Source: Bifidobacterium tsurumiense
Lineage (GTDB): Bacteria; Actinomycetota; Actinomycetes; Actinomycetales; Bifidobacteriaceae
NCBI RefSeq assembly: GCF_000741765.1
Contig: NZ_JGZU01000002.1
Coordinates: 1-64,000 of the forward strand
DNA length: 64,000 bases
Direction of reading: 5' to 3'
Under the pieces are notes generated by a model. That model had not been told where the DNA came from and ran no database searches. It worked only from the letters and a program-made list of their open reading frames with translations. The translations under genes and the position numbers were made by a program. Shown here in pieces: positions 46,023-55,875 of this stretch. Each line of letters starts with the position of its first letter. Within the stretch, counting starts at the first letter, position 1.

Positions 46023-47198
46023 ATGAAGTGGCTTAGTGAGTTGCGACAACTCTTTGTTGTTCTTATTGTTTCCCTTTTTTCCTTTTCCTTATGTGCGGCA
46101 TGCAGTGCTGGAAGTGGCTCCAGTGCGATAGACGAGAATACCTCCAAAATAGCTCTAGAAGCAGCGGAACAAGCGGTTGATGGAAAGGTGTTGTCTACTG
46201 GGGCGAACGGAGAAGAGGCGGCTTCGGCTGATGTTGCGGAACTGACCGATGAAGAAATCCAGCGGATAAAAGATGCCAAACTTAAGGCTGCATTGGTTTT
46301 TCATTACTCAGGAAATGACTGGTATAACGCCCAAGTGGCTGGATTGAAGAGCACTTTTGCTGACCTAGGAGTCGAAATCGTATCAATAACTGATGCTGAT
46401 TTCAGTCCGGATAAGCAGACGAGCGACATTGAAACCGTGCTTGCGCAGGATCCAGACATAATCATCTCCATACCGACTGATGCTACAGCAACATCGAATG
46501 CGTACAAGAAAGTTGCGGAAAGCGGCGTGACTTTGGTGTTCATGGATCAGCCGGCCAATGGTCTCGAAGCCGGCAAGGATTATGTAAGTGTTGTTTCAGC
46601 GGATAATTACGGTAATGGTGTTGCATCTGCGCATTTGCTCGCAAACAGCATAGGAAAACAAGGGAAGATCGCAGCACTCTTCCATGATGCTGATTTCTTC
46701 GTGACAGCACAGAGGTTCGAAGGCTTCAAAAAGACGATTGAAGAGTCATATCCCGATATTGAAATTGTGGCGGAAAAAGGTGTGTCTGACTCTGACCTGG
46801 TATCGCAATCTCAGTCCCAAGCGGACGCAATCATCAATCAGAACCCAGACCTTAAAGGAATGTGGGCGCCTTGGGACGTTCCCGCTGAAGGCGTGATGGC
46901 TGCGGCACGTGCAGCAGGTCGGTCAGATCTTAAAGTGGCGACTATCGATCTCGGTGAGTCGGTTGGCGTTGCCATGGCGCAAAACCAACTGATTATAGGG
47001 ACTTCGGCTCAGCGACCCTACGATCAGGGAGTTACGGAAGCAAAGATAGCGGCAGGAGCTGCCGCGCTCAAAAAGCAATATCCTCCATATGTCGCATTAC
47101 CTGCTCTTCCTGTTACCAAAACCAATCTCCAGCAGGGATGGAATGAGGTCTATCACTCTGATATCCCCGCAAGCATCCAGAAAGTGTTGGACGAATGA
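46023..47198 (+). CDS. Sugar ABC transporter substrate-binding lipoprotein (ribose/galactose type)
   Basis: A 391-residue lipoprotein: signal peptide (about 1-25) with lipobox LCAAC, a Ser/Glu-rich linker, then a type I periplasmic-binding fold. LKAALVFHYSGNDWYNAQVAGL is the first strand and sugar loop; later DPDIIISIPTDATA and VVSADNYGNGVASAHLLA are family-typical. It captures a sugar for the RbsA/RbsC-like importer encoded next. It is the first gene of an operon with the ATPase, permease and a glycosidase, so the ligand is probably a galactoside or related sugar. Confidence 0.88.
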   Translation: MKWLSELRQLFVVLIVSLFSFSLCAACSAGSGSSAIDENTSKIALEAAEQAVDGKVLSTGANGEEAASADVAELTDEEIQRIKDAKLKAALVFHYSGNDWYNAQVAGLKSTFADLGVEIVSITDADFSPDKQTSDIETVLAQDPDIIISIPTDATATSNAYKKVAESGVTLVFMDQPANGLEAGKDYVSVVSADNYGNGVASAHLLANSIGKQGKIAALFHDADFFVTAQRFEGFKKTIEESYPDIEIVAEKGVSDSDLVSQSQSQADAIINQNPDLKGMWAPWDVPAEGVMAAARAAGRSDLKVATIDLGESVGVAMAQNQLIIGTSAQRPYDQGVTEAKIAAGAAALKKQYPPYVALPALPVTKTNLQQGWNEVYHSDIPASIQKVLDE

Positions 47199-47232
47199 TC
47201 TGTCAGAACAGGATGTCGAGGAAAGGCGGGGC

Positions 47233-48756
47233 ATGGTGAACAGTACTCAACCAGTATTAGTAAGCATGTCGCATATACGAAAATCATTTTCGGGGATAAC
47301 TGTTTTGGATGACGTGTCTTTCGAAGTGAAGTCTGGAGAAGTGCATGCTCTGGCTGGAGGCAATGGCGCTGGAAAATCCACTCTGATGAAAATCCTGCAA
47401 GGAGTTTACTCTTTGGATTCAGGCCAAGTGACTATATGCGGGACAACATTCAATGGATCCGTGAGCATTGCCGAGGCTCGCCAAGCTGGAGTCGGCATGG
47501 TGTTCCAGGAATTCTCTTTGGTTCCTACCATGAGTATCGCGCAGAACATATTTATGGGTTCTGAAAAGTTGCAAGGAGTTTTCCTTGACAAACAGGCGAT
47601 GAATCGTGCAACGGTTCAGCTCCTGAATAGGCTGGATGTGGATTTACATCCTGACACTGAAGTGGGAGAACTGTCAACAGGATACTGGCAACTGACAGAG
47701 ATAGCCAAGGCCTTACATGCCAACGCCCGAGTGTTAATCCTCGATGAGCCGACAGCTTCGCTCTCAGCTACTGAGACGCAGACTCTATTTGATTTGATTC
47801 GTAATCTCAAAAGTCAAGGTATTGGCATTATTTACATCTCTCACCGAATGGATGAGATACGTCAAATCGCAGACCGAATCACTATTTTGCGCAATGGTCG
47901 TAATTACCTTACCAGTGATCTCGACAGCATAAGTGATGAGGAGATAATTGCAGGAATCGTCGGGCATCAAACCGATAACCTATCCAAACGTGAATCTCGT
48001 GTATGCCTCAATGATGAGGTGCTTTTGAAGCTAGACCATCTTCACACCGAGAATGGAGTTGAAAATGTGAGCTTAGAAGTGCATCGAGGTGAGGTCGTCG
48101 GTCTCGCTGGTCTTATGGGGTCGGGTCGTACAGAAGTGACACGAGCGATATTTGGAGTAGATCGCGTCACCAGTGGATCTATGACCCTTTCAGGGAAAAC
48201 ATATTCTCCCAAGAGGCCGCAAGAGGCAATAGCCAACAATATTTCGCTTGTACCAGAAGATCGCCGTGAGCAGGGATTGTTTACCGGTCATTCCGTGTGC
48301 GATAACTTGGTGATAACAAGATATGACGAGTGTGAACGGGCTGGACTGTTATCCAACAAGTCAATTGAAACACTCGTGGATAACCTGGTTAAGGGATTCT
48401 CGATAAAAGTAGATGACACCAAAACCGAGGCTTATCGGTTATCCGGCGGGAACCAGCAGAAAATAGTCATTGCCAAATGGCTGGGAAAAGACCCTGATCT
48501 ATTCATCATGGATGAACCAACAGCGGGCATTGACATCGGTACCAAACGCGAAGTGCTTGATCAGGTTGCAAAACTGGCTGAACAGGGTAAAGGCGTCTTG
48601 TTTATTTCCAGTGAGCTTTCCGAGATGGTTGCCGTCTGTGATCGCTATGTGGTTATGAAACACGGGCGCACGGTGGGCGAATTGCCGGCAGAAGGAATCA
48701 ACAATGAGGCTGACCTTCAATTGGCTATTCAACATTCGGGAACTTTGAATAAATAA
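47233..48756 (+). CDS. Sugar ABC transporter ATPase, RbsA/MglA type
   Basis: A 507-residue double ABC ATPase. Domain 1: GGNGAGKST (about 40; Gly-Gly in place of the usual Gly-Glu), LSTGYWQLTEIAKAL signature, LILDEPTASLSATE. Domain 2: a degenerate Walker A AGLMGSGRTEVTRAI, LSGGNQQKIVIAKWL and FIMDEPTAGIDIG. This asymmetric pattern is standard for the carbohydrate-uptake-2 family. I chose the ATG at 47233, preceded by AAAGGCGGGG; an earlier in-frame ATG lies within the previous gene. Confidence 0.92.
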   Translation: MVNSTQPVLVSMSHIRKSFSGITVLDDVSFEVKSGEVHALAGGNGAGKSTLMKILQGVYSLDSGQVTICGTTFNGSVSIAEARQAGVGMVFQEFSLVPTMSIAQNIFMGSEKLQGVFLDKQAMNRATVQLLNRLDVDLHPDTEVGELSTGYWQLTEIAKALHANARVLILDEPTASLSATETQTLFDLIRNLKSQGIGIIYISHRMDEIRQIADRITILRNGRNYLTSDLDSISDEEIIAGIVGHQTDNLSKRESRVCLNDEVLLKLDHLHTENGVENVSLEVHRGEVVGLAGLMGSGRTEVTRAIFGVDRVTSGSMTLSGKTYSPKRPQEAIANNISLVPEDRREQGLFTGHSVCDNLVITRYDECERAGLLSNKSIETLVDNLVKGFSIKVDDTKTEAYRLSGGNQQKIVIAKWLGKDPDLFIMDEPTAGIDIGTKREVLDQVAKLAEQGKGVLFISSELSEMVAVCDRYVVMKHGRTVGELPAEGINNEADLQLAIQHSGTLNK

Positions 48757-48818
48757 CGAATTCATCGGACTGCATGGGTCAAAGCAGACGGGTCCAATCA
48801 AGAAAGCAAGGCATTGTT

Positions 48819-49763
48819 ATGCTTCAGTTCATTAAGAAAATCGACTTCAGGCAGAACATAGTTTATGTCGGTGTTGTGGTCATATTTGCACTCTTCGCAA
48901 TAATGCTGGGAGGCAAAGGATTCACGAGCACGGTGAATATACTCAACATTCTGCGCCAGTCCTCAATCATCGTCATCATGGCCATGGCCATGACCTTTGT
49001 AATCGGTTCAGCGGAGATCGACCTCAGCGTTGGTTCTATCGCCGGACTGGCTTCAGTATCCACGGCAATGGCAATAGCTCGATTCGGGCTCGTTCCCGGA
49101 ATATTAGCTGGCCTGGCGGTTGGTGCAATCTGCGGAATTGTAAACGGAGCACTTGTTGCTTTTGCAAAAATACCCAGCTTCCTCGTCACATTGGCGATGA
49201 TGGGAGTCACTGTTGGCGTTGCTCAATGGATTACTGATTCAAGTCCACAGCCCATTTTGGATAAGGGATACAACTTCGTATTTGGCGGCGGACAAATCGG
49301 TGTCTTCCCGATCATAATCATCTGGGCGATGGTGTTCTTCGCATTCGGTGTGACCCTGCTCAATCGAACCCGATTGGGTAAGTACACCCTAGCTGTCGGA
49401 GCCAATCCTGTTGCGGCAAAATACTCAGGAATCAATGTCAAACGAGTCAGATTCGGTGTCATGTTTGGCTCTGCTATGTGTGCCGCTGTGGCAGGGATGC
49501 TGTATGCGGGACGACTGCAGTCCGGACGTTACCAATGGGGCAGTGGTGATGAAATGAATGTCATTGCAGCTGTGATTTTGGGAGGAACCGCTCTATCCGG
49601 AGGGCGAGGAAGTGCCGTCGGCGCAATGGCGGGTGCAGTACTCATGGCGATGATAAACAACGGCCTGATATTAGCCGGTCTCACATCTGCCCAGCAGCAG
49701 GTGGTCAGGGGAATCATCATCGTTCTAGCCGTGGCTCTTGCAAAACGAAACAATCGCTCATGA
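48819..49763 (+). CDS. Sugar ABC transporter permease, RbsC type
   Basis: A 314-residue permease with about eight membrane segments and the family motif AMTFVIGSAEIDLSVGSIAGLAS (in the first third) and AVILGGTALSGGRGSAVGAMAG (near residue 255). Only one permease gene is present, as is usual for this transporter family. ATG at 48819 follows AAGCAAGG; an upstream in-frame ATG is unlikely. Works with the preceding ATPase and binding protein. Confidence 0.9.
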   Translation: MLQFIKKIDFRQNIVYVGVVVIFALFAIMLGGKGFTSTVNILNILRQSSIIVIMAMAMTFVIGSAEIDLSVGSIAGLASVSTAMAIARFGLVPGILAGLAVGAICGIVNGALVAFAKIPSFLVTLAMMGVTVGVAQWITDSSPQPILDKGYNFVFGGGQIGVFPIIIIWAMVFFAFGVTLLNRTRLGKYTLAVGANPVAAKYSGINVKRVRFGVMFGSAMCAAVAGMLYAGRLQSGRYQWGSGDEMNVIAAVILGGTALSGGRGSAVGAMAGAVLMAMINNGLILAGLTSAQQQVVRGIIIVLAVALAKRNNRS

Positions 49764-49813
49764 TTTGGCTCATACATTTCAACGATGAAAAAGAAAATAA
49801 AGAAAGGTAAATA

Positions 49814-51919
49814 ATGGAAACTCAAGTTGACAAAATAGTCAAGATTGAAGATTCAGCGCTGCTTGTCAATGGCAAGCGTGCGCAGCTCTACGGAGGTGCG
49901 GTTCATTATTGGAGACTTGATCGTGACAAGTGGGATGTGATTTTGAATGAAATCGTGAATCTCGGTTTTACGATGGTGTCAATCTATATCCCATGGGAAG
50001 CACACGAAGTCAGCCGCGGTGTATTTGACTTCGGTCAAATTGATCCAAGAACTGATATCGATGCGTTTCTGACGCTTTGTGAGGATAAAGGACTAAGCAT
50101 TGTGGTACGTCCCGGCCCTCAGATCAATAGTGAAATGACATGGTTCGGTTATCCAAAGCGAATTTTGGACAATGAACGCTTGCAGGCAAAAAATAGCAGC
50201 GGTGCGCGCGCTGTACTCACCCAGGTTCCCAAACCAATTCCGGCTTTAAGTTATGCGGTGGATGAGTTCTTTGATGAGACGGCACTCTGGTACGACGCTA
50301 TCTGTCCGATTTTGGCCAAGCACTCCGTGAATAATGGCGGCGGAATCGTTGCATGTCAGGTTGATAACGAAATGGCATTCTTCTTCGGTATCAACGCATA
50401 TTCAGGTGATTATTGCGAAGCCTCACTTCATAAATATCGTCAGTTCCTTATTGCCAAATATGGCAGTTCGGAGAAAGTCGCTGCCGCATATGGTTTGGAA
50501 AGTATCGCAGATTTTGATGAGTTCCAGCCTCCACGAAGGTTTGAGAAGAACGACCGTAAGTCAATTCCTTGGTATGAAGATTGGGCTGAATATCGCGAAA
50601 CCTACCTTATCAATAGCATGGATCGCTTGGCGGGGATGCTTCGGGAAAGAGGTCTGGATCAGATTGCCTTGTTCCATAATTATCCTCATCCATTGGGGCC
50701 TGGCGGTGCGGCGTCCGGTTTCACATGCCCGTTTAACCTCCCCAAATTGGAGGAAAAGCTTGACTTCGTCGGATTTGATATTTACTCGCGCAAGCACTTG
50801 TATAGCCATATCAAAACCGTTGCCAGCTATGTTGTGGGAACGAGCCGATACCCGTACATTCCAGAATTCATTGCTGGAGTGTGGGCATGGTATCTGCATC
50901 CAGGTGATGAAAAAGATGAGGAATTCGTCACCAAGGCAGCCCTTATGCAAGGTATCAAGGGATTCTCGAGATACATGCTTGTAGAGAGGGATAAATGGTT
51001 CTTCTCTCCGATACGACGAGATGGAACCGTCCGACCGATGAGTTCGATGCACAGCACTATGAACAAAATCCTGAAAGGCGTTGATTTTAACAAGCTGCAA
51101 AGGCGCTCAGATGTGCTCCTCCTGGCAAATCGAGAATATGACCGACTGGAAGCTGCCAGTGTTCTGGTCTCTTTCCCTGGTGACTTCCTCGAGACGCCGT
51201 CAGGTTTCTCGGAATATCCGAACCACCTGACAGTTGCAGATGAACGGTTCGATTTCGATTCGATCGTGGTCAAGGAAAAGAATGAGTACTTTAATGCTTT
51301 CCATGGCGCATTGCGTCGCAGCGGCATTGGTTACGTTCTTTCTGATACGGATTTGAATCCGGATCGCTGGTCGAAGTTCCCTGTTGTGGTCATCGTATCC
51401 GAAGACTGGATGGATGAAGCGACTCAGAGCGCACTCGTCTCGTTTGCGAAGAATGGCGGAACCATTGTGCTTGGCCCTAAAGTGCCATCATTGGGACATG
51501 ATATGGAGCCTTGCGCCGTCCTCGCTGATGCGATGGGTGTCGATCCAGGTAGTGTCAACGGCAAGACCGTCAAGGCTTCGATAGGTAGCGGCCATGTATT
51601 CGTTGTGCCAGATATCGGTGAAGCTCCTCAAATTGATGAGATCATAACGCAAGCAGCCACGGTCTCACGTTTCGTCGGTGATGATGATCGACTTGACGTG
51701 GTAGTGCATGACGACAAGACGGATCCGCAGCATAAGGTTGTATTCATTTGTAATCCAACCGATACTGAAATTCAGTCCAAAATCAAGGTCGATTTTGATA
51801 TTGCGACTGCATCGGATCTCTGGACCGGAGAATCAATATCTGTGGATGATGGGTGCTTCGATCTGAATCTACCTCCGTATTCGATCATTATTGCGGACTC
51901 GACCGTAGCTGAGCAGTGA
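49814..51919 (+). CDS. Clan GH-A glycosidase, beta-galactosidase-like (GH35/GH42 type)
   Basis: A 701-residue intracellular glycosidase without a signal peptide. VSIYIPWEAHEVSRGVFDF (about 56-74) and IVVRPGPQINSEMTWFGYP (about 96-114) resemble GH35; the acid/base Glu is in ACQVDNEMAFF (about 186). The nucleophile is probably the Glu of YIPEFIAGVWAW (about 352). A C-terminal GATase-like domain (about 515-640) matches beta-galactosidases of family 42 layout. It would release galactose or a related sugar from the oligosaccharide taken up by the operon's transporter. Exact family and substrate uncertain. AAAGAAAGG precedes the ATG. Confidence 0.75.
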   Translation: METQVDKIVKIEDSALLVNGKRAQLYGGAVHYWRLDRDKWDVILNEIVNLGFTMVSIYIPWEAHEVSRGVFDFGQIDPRTDIDAFLTLCEDKGLSIVVRPGPQINSEMTWFGYPKRILDNERLQAKNSSGARAVLTQVPKPIPALSYAVDEFFDETALWYDAICPILAKHSVNNGGGIVACQVDNEMAFFFGINAYSGDYCEASLHKYRQFLIAKYGSSEKVAAAYGLESIADFDEFQPPRRFEKNDRKSIPWYEDWAEYRETYLINSMDRLAGMLRERGLDQIALFHNYPHPLGPGGAASGFTCPFNLPKLEEKLDFVGFDIYSRKHLYSHIKTVASYVVGTSRYPYIPEFIAGVWAWYLHPGDEKDEEFVTKAALMQGIKGFSRYMLVERDKWFFSPIRRDGTVRPMSSMHSTMNKILKGVDFNKLQRRSDVLLLANREYDRLEAASVLVSFPGDFLETPSGFSEYPNHLTVADERFDFDSIVVKEKNEYFNAFHGALRRSGIGYVLSDTDLNPDRWSKFPVVVIVSEDWMDEATQSALVSFAKNGGTIVLGPKVPSLGHDMEPCAVLADAMGVDPGSVNGKTVKASIGSGHVFVVPDIGEAPQIDEIITQAATVSRFVGDDDRLDVVVHDDKTDPQHKVVFICNPTDTEIQSKIKVDFDIATASDLWTGESISVDDGCFDLNLPPYSIIIADSTVAEQ

Positions 51920-51952
51920 CATTCATTCGTGATTAACAAAGAAAGGTAAATT

Positions 51953-52737
51953 ATGCTTGGTAAAGATGTACTTATGGAGGACATTGACATTGATCAATGG
52001 CGTAATGCACAAGACTTGCTTCTTGAATCATCGAAGGAGAAGCGCCGTATTATCGTGCTGCATGATAATGGCGTAATCCGCAAGTGTGAACATACAGATT
52101 CTCTCCCAGTCGAAGGAGCTCCAGAATCAATTGTTGACGCGCAAGCTCAGGCAAAAGACCTCTATGAAAAGAACAAAGATACAGTCGATTTTGTTGCGGT
52201 TTTTGAGCGAAGTGCATTTGACGATTATTTCTCAACAATCCAGAATTCTTGGGTTGTGGATGAGCCATTGGACTCCTATATACACCGAACATACGCTCTG
52301 TTGGATGACTACCAAGAAACGATTGTGACATACCCGGGACCAGCCAAGAAGTATCTTGGTTTGCAATGGAAATTTGGTATGAGTCGCAACGAAGCATCTG
52401 AATTGGCTCACAAGTGGATTTCCCCGAATTCGTCTGTGCTGCTTGGCGTGTACGATGAGGACGATTGTGGACGAGTCTGGTACTGACCTTTGACGACGAA
52501 CTCACGATTACCGAACTCACCACGGTTGATGCCGAAAGGGTGGATATTTCCGGTGATTTTGCCGAAGTCGTTGCTCGTTCATTCGATTGGATGCGCCAGA
52601 CGCACGAGCAAAAGGCTTCTGCACTAGTCTGGACGCGTGATGCGTTTGAAAAGTTCAGGTCTTCGGATAACAAAGAACTTTCGGTAGCAAAAGCAGTTGC
52701 TGCTGGCTCGGCGATCGCGCTGCGCTCTGAAGAGTAG
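51953..52737 (+). pseudogene. Frameshifted hypothetical gene of the sugar operon
   Basis: A first frame (51953-52486, 177 residues) ends after SVLLGVYDEDDCGRVWY. A second frame, read from about 52462, continues without interruption as LWTSLVLTFDDELTITELTT through 52737. Together they would make one protein of about 261 residues; a single missing base in the GATTG run near 52460 explains the break. AAAGAAAGG lies before the ATG, as for the gene upstream. No family recognised; mixed alpha/beta, acidic, cytosolic. It is either a recent mutation, a sequencing error or a programmed shift. Confidence 0.65.
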
Positions 52738-52768
52738 TTTTCGCTGAAGCCTAGGCAAGATGATATAT

Positions 52769-52800
52769 AGTGCGGGAAGAGTATTAATTCTTTCCGCACT
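52769..52800 (+). terminator. Terminator of the sugar operon
   Basis: AGTGCGGGAAGA (52769-52780) and TCTTTCCGCACT (52789-52800) pair over 12 positions with one G-U; loop GTATTAAT; a short AT-rich tail follows. Confidence 0.7.
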
Positions 52801-52835
52801 ATTGTTATGAAGAAGCGGGTGTGGAGGAGGGCATC

Positions 52836-53864
52836 ATGCAACATGAGCATAAAACGGATCGGCATATTCGTACCAGTATTATTGATGTCGCAAAACGTGC
52901 AGGAGTTAGTCCGTCAACGGTTTCACGAGTAATAAACGGCACTGCCACAGTAAGCAGTGATAAAAAACGGTTGGTCGAAGCTGCGATACAGGACCTGAAT
53001 TTTGAGCCGAATAGATTTGCCAGAAGTTTAATCATCAATCGTAGTGAAATAATCGGTGTGATAATCGATAGGTCGATTAGGTATGCAACGGCGAATGTAT
53101 TGGTTCAGCTGGAGGAGCATGCAGCATCACGAGGATATATGAGTATGGTCTTTACGATTGATCGACCATTTCACGACAATCTTCAAACTTTGCTGGCGAA
53201 ATACAATTCGGTCTCGATAGATGGATTGATAGTCATTGCACCTCGTACTGGCTTGCCGGAGCAAGTTGCCAAGGCAGATATTAATATTCCCGTTGTGGTG
53301 ATTAGCAGTCAATTGGAAGATATCGGCGTCCCGATGGTGGGCGAAGATCAATATCAAGGCGCATACAAAATGGTCAATTTCCTTGCTGGCCTTGGTCACA
53401 AACAAATCTGGCATGTATCTGGGGGCATGGATTGGTTTGATGAGCAGCAAAGAAGACGAGGTTGGAATGATGCGTTGCTGGATCATGGATTATCTGCTAA
53501 CAGGAAAGATCTGAGAGCTGGTTCATGGAATCCGCAAAAAACTTACGAGATGATGCAGAAGGCCGATCTGTCAACTGCGCCTGATGCTATTTTTGTGGCG
53601 TCTGATCACATGGCGATGGCTGCGATTGCGGCGTTGAAAAGTCGAGGCATTGCCGTGCCGAAGGATATTTCTGTCGTTGGATACGATGACACCGAAGGGG
53701 CCGAATATGCTTCATCACCATTGACGACTGTTTTGCAGGATTTGCCATTTGTGGCGCGGAAAGCGGTGGAATTGCTGATAAACATGATTGACGGTGAGGA
53801 GGTACCCATGGTGACTCGGATTGAGCCGAAGCTGATCGTCCGAGAATCGGCCATCGCAAGGTAG
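52836..53864 (+). CDS. LacI-family regulator, likely of the sugar operon
   Basis: A 342-residue repressor. The N-terminal HTH SIIDVAKRAGVSPSTVSRVI (about 13-32) and hinge helix FEPNRFARSLI (about 55-65) are followed by the type I periplasmic-like ligand domain (IGVIIDRS to the end). I chose the ATG at 52836 with GGAGGAGGG just upstream; a GTG 15 nt earlier overlaps that site. It lies just behind the operon and probably binds the TTGAAAA..TTTTCAA operators at 45863-45919, though other sites may exist. Confidence 0.88.
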   Translation: MQHEHKTDRHIRTSIIDVAKRAGVSPSTVSRVINGTATVSSDKKRLVEAAIQDLNFEPNRFARSLIINRSEIIGVIIDRSIRYATANVLVQLEEHAASRGYMSMVFTIDRPFHDNLQTLLAKYNSVSIDGLIVIAPRTGLPEQVAKADINIPVVVISSQLEDIGVPMVGEDQYQGAYKMVNFLAGLGHKQIWHVSGGMDWFDEQQRRRGWNDALLDHGLSANRKDLRAGSWNPQKTYEMMQKADLSTAPDAIFVASDHMAMAAIAALKSRGIAVPKDISVVGYDDTEGAEYASSPLTTVLQDLPFVARKAVELLINMIDGEEVPMVTRIEPKLIVRESAIAR

Positions 53865-53872
53865 AAAAGGAA

Positions 53873-53899
53873 AAAGGCCCGGTGTGCAGCCGGGCCTTT
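53873..53899 (+). terminator. Terminator after lacI-type gene
   Basis: AAAGGCCCGG (53873-53882), loop of 7 nt, CCGGGCCTTT (53890-53899). Perfect 10-bp stem ending in T residues. Confidence 0.85.
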
Positions 53900-54101
53900 G
53901 AAAGGAGAAGAGAGAAGAAGGAGTTCAGTTATGGGGACTTTGAGAAGTCCTCGTCAGCTGTTGTGCTGATGTTTATATATAACCAAGTGAAGTTTGGCGC
54001 ATCCGTGTGATTGCCTGAATAACCACTCGGCATGTTGCTGAGAAAAGGCTGAATGGGAATCAGCTCTTCTGCGGCAGGGATATCTATGAAAGAATGGGTT
54101 C

Positions 54102-54701
54102 ATGCGAAAAGTTACCGTAATCACCAGTAATCCTGAATCAAACTCGCTCACCAATGCCGTGGGGAAGGCTTTCGCGGATGGGGCTACGAGTTCCGGAGCA
54201 CGGGCTGACATAATTGATTTATATAAGATCGGATTCAATCCGGTATACGGCATTGACGATCGCAACCATTATCTAGGGAAGGCGCCGGTTCCAGAGGATA
54301 TTAAAGGTTTGCAAGAACAGCTGGCTGATTCGGATGTCATCGCCTTGGTATTCCCGATTTATTGGTATTCAATGCTAGCCATGATGAAGGGATTCCTTGA
54401 CCGTGTGTTCTGCCGAGGCTTCGCATACTATCCGGGAGGCAAGCCAGGCCGACTTGCCGGCAAGACGGTGCGCATTGTCTTGTTGGCCGGCAGCAGCCAA
54501 GAATGGACTGAAGAGGCGGGTATTGATGAAGCATTGCGCAATCAAATCATCCGCCAAGCCTTGGGCAAGTACTGTGGAATAGAAGATGTCGAATTCATGT
54601 ATGTCGATAATCTGAAAATGGGGAACGATGATCCAGAGCGCCGAGCTCGTGCGGCGAAACAACTGGAACAAGTTCGAGAGATGTCTGCCGATTTGATTTG
54701 A
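54102..54701 (+). CDS. NAD(P)H:quinone oxidoreductase-like flavodoxin-fold protein
   Basis: A 199-residue flavoprotein of the NQO1/KefF/MdaB group. VTVITSNPESNSLTNAVGKA holds the first strand and FMN/FAD phosphate loop; VIALVFPIYWYSMLAMMKGFLDRVF (split about 81-105) and GKTVRIVLLAGSS supply the flavin and substrate pocket. Such enzymes reduce quinones or other electrophiles with NAD(P)H by two-electron transfer. Isolated gene between a terminator and a convergent gene. Confidence 0.85.
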   Translation: MRKVTVITSNPESNSLTNAVGKAFADGATSSGARADIIDLYKIGFNPVYGIDDRNHYLGKAPVPEDIKGLQEQLADSDVIALVFPIYWYSMLAMMKGFLDRVFCRGFAYYPGGKPGRLAGKTVRIVLLAGSSQEWTEEAGIDEALRNQIIRQALGKYCGIEDVEFMYVDNLKMGNDDPERRARAAKQLEQVREMSADLI

Positions 54702-54730
54702 TACGCCTCATTTCGGGGTGCACAAACAAT

Positions 54731-54769
54731 CTGGCGGTCTTGCAAACTAGAAATCTGCAAGACCGCCAG
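54731..54769. terminator. Bidirectional terminator
   Basis: CTGGCGGTCTTGCA (54731-54744) and TGCAAGACCGCCAG (54756-54769), a perfect 14-bp stem between convergent genes. Confidence 0.8.
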
Positions 54770-54826
54770 CGGAAACTCGTCACGAGAATCGGCTGATTAT
54801 GAGCTGATTCGCAGTGACTGCTTTGC

Positions 54827-55681
54827 TCAGGCTTCTTCGTGCCAATGAGGGTCCTGAGCGAAGGAGCGTCCCTCCGGATTATCCATCGCGGCAATCTCGC
54901 GCATATCCTGCTCGTCCAGCGAGAAGCCGGTCAAATCGATATTTGCACGCTGGCGCTCGCGGTTGGTGGACTTCGGAATAGCCACATCGCCGAGCTGGAG
55001 ATGCCAACGAAGAATGAGCTGAACAGGGGAGACACCGTGCTTCTCTGCCAACTTGAGAATCGTCGGATCCTTCAGCATCTGGTTGGCGCGTCCTAGTGGG
55101 CTCCAAGCTTCGGTGATAATTCCATGAGCGTCATCATATGCTCGCTGTTCGGTTTGCTGGAAATACGGATGTAGCTCGATCTGGTTGACTGCCGGCGTGA
55201 CTCCTGTGGAACGGGTCAGCATATCAATGTGGCCGGGCAGGAAGTTGCTCACGCCAATATGCTTGACGATGCCCTGTTCACGAGCGTCTACCAAAGCCTG
55301 CCATGCCTCGACGAATTTGCCTTGCGAGGGGTTCGGCCAGTGGATGAGATACAAATCAATGTAATCCAAGCCCATGCGCGCAACGCTTTCCTCTATGGCA
55401 ATGCGAGCTTGATCATATTGGTGATGACGACCTGGAAGTTTTGAAGCAACGATGATGTCTTCGCGAGGCACGTCTGACTCTTTGATGGCACGGCCTACGA
55501 TTCCCTCGTTTTCGTAGTTGAATGCGCTGTCAAGAAGGCGATAGCCGACTTCCAATGCTGAAACAATGGCGTTAACTCCTGCAAAACCGTTAACTTTGTA
55601 TGTGCCGAAACCGATTGCGGGCAGTTCCAGTCCGTCATTGGCCTTACGGGTTGGGATATCCGGTGGTGTCATAAGCGTCAT
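54827..55681 (-). CDS. Aldo/keto reductase
   Basis: A 284-residue NADPH-dependent reductase of the 2,5-diketo-gluconate reductase branch. Catalytic tetrad: Asp and Tyr in DSAFNYENE (about 52-60), Lys in VASKLPGRHH (about 82) and His in YLIHWPNP (about 115). NADPH contact PKSTNRERQRANI is near 240. All key residues are present. AAGGAG lies before the ATG. Substrate could be xylose or another carbonyl; xylA lies 1.2 kb away on the other strand. Confidence 0.9.
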   Translation of the reverse strand: MTLMTPPDIPTRKANDGLELPAIGFGTYKVNGFAGVNAIVSALEVGYRLLDSAFNYENEGIVGRAIKESDVPREDIIVASKLPGRHHQYDQARIAIEESVARMGLDYIDLYLIHWPNPSQGKFVEAWQALVDAREQGIVKHIGVSNFLPGHIDMLTRSTGVTPAVNQIELHPYFQQTEQRAYDDAHGIITEAWSPLGRANQMLKDPTILKLAEKHGVSPVQLILRWHLQLGDVAIPKSTNRERQRANIDLTGFSLDEQDMREIAAMDNPEGRSFAQDPHWHEEA

Positions 55682-55875
55682 AGCCGACTCCTTATTAATA
55701 GGTGATTGCTTGATGTGCTGTCCTATTCAATTTTGATGATACCCGCGCCGGGTCAGGATTGCGCTTATCGGCAAAGTGAGCTGGGTGGTGTATGCGGGTT
55801 AGCTCGGTGGTTGATCTTGGCGTTTTGAGTTGAAGTTATAAGAAATTCGCTTTTGTGTCTTTCGTGTCTGTAGTG

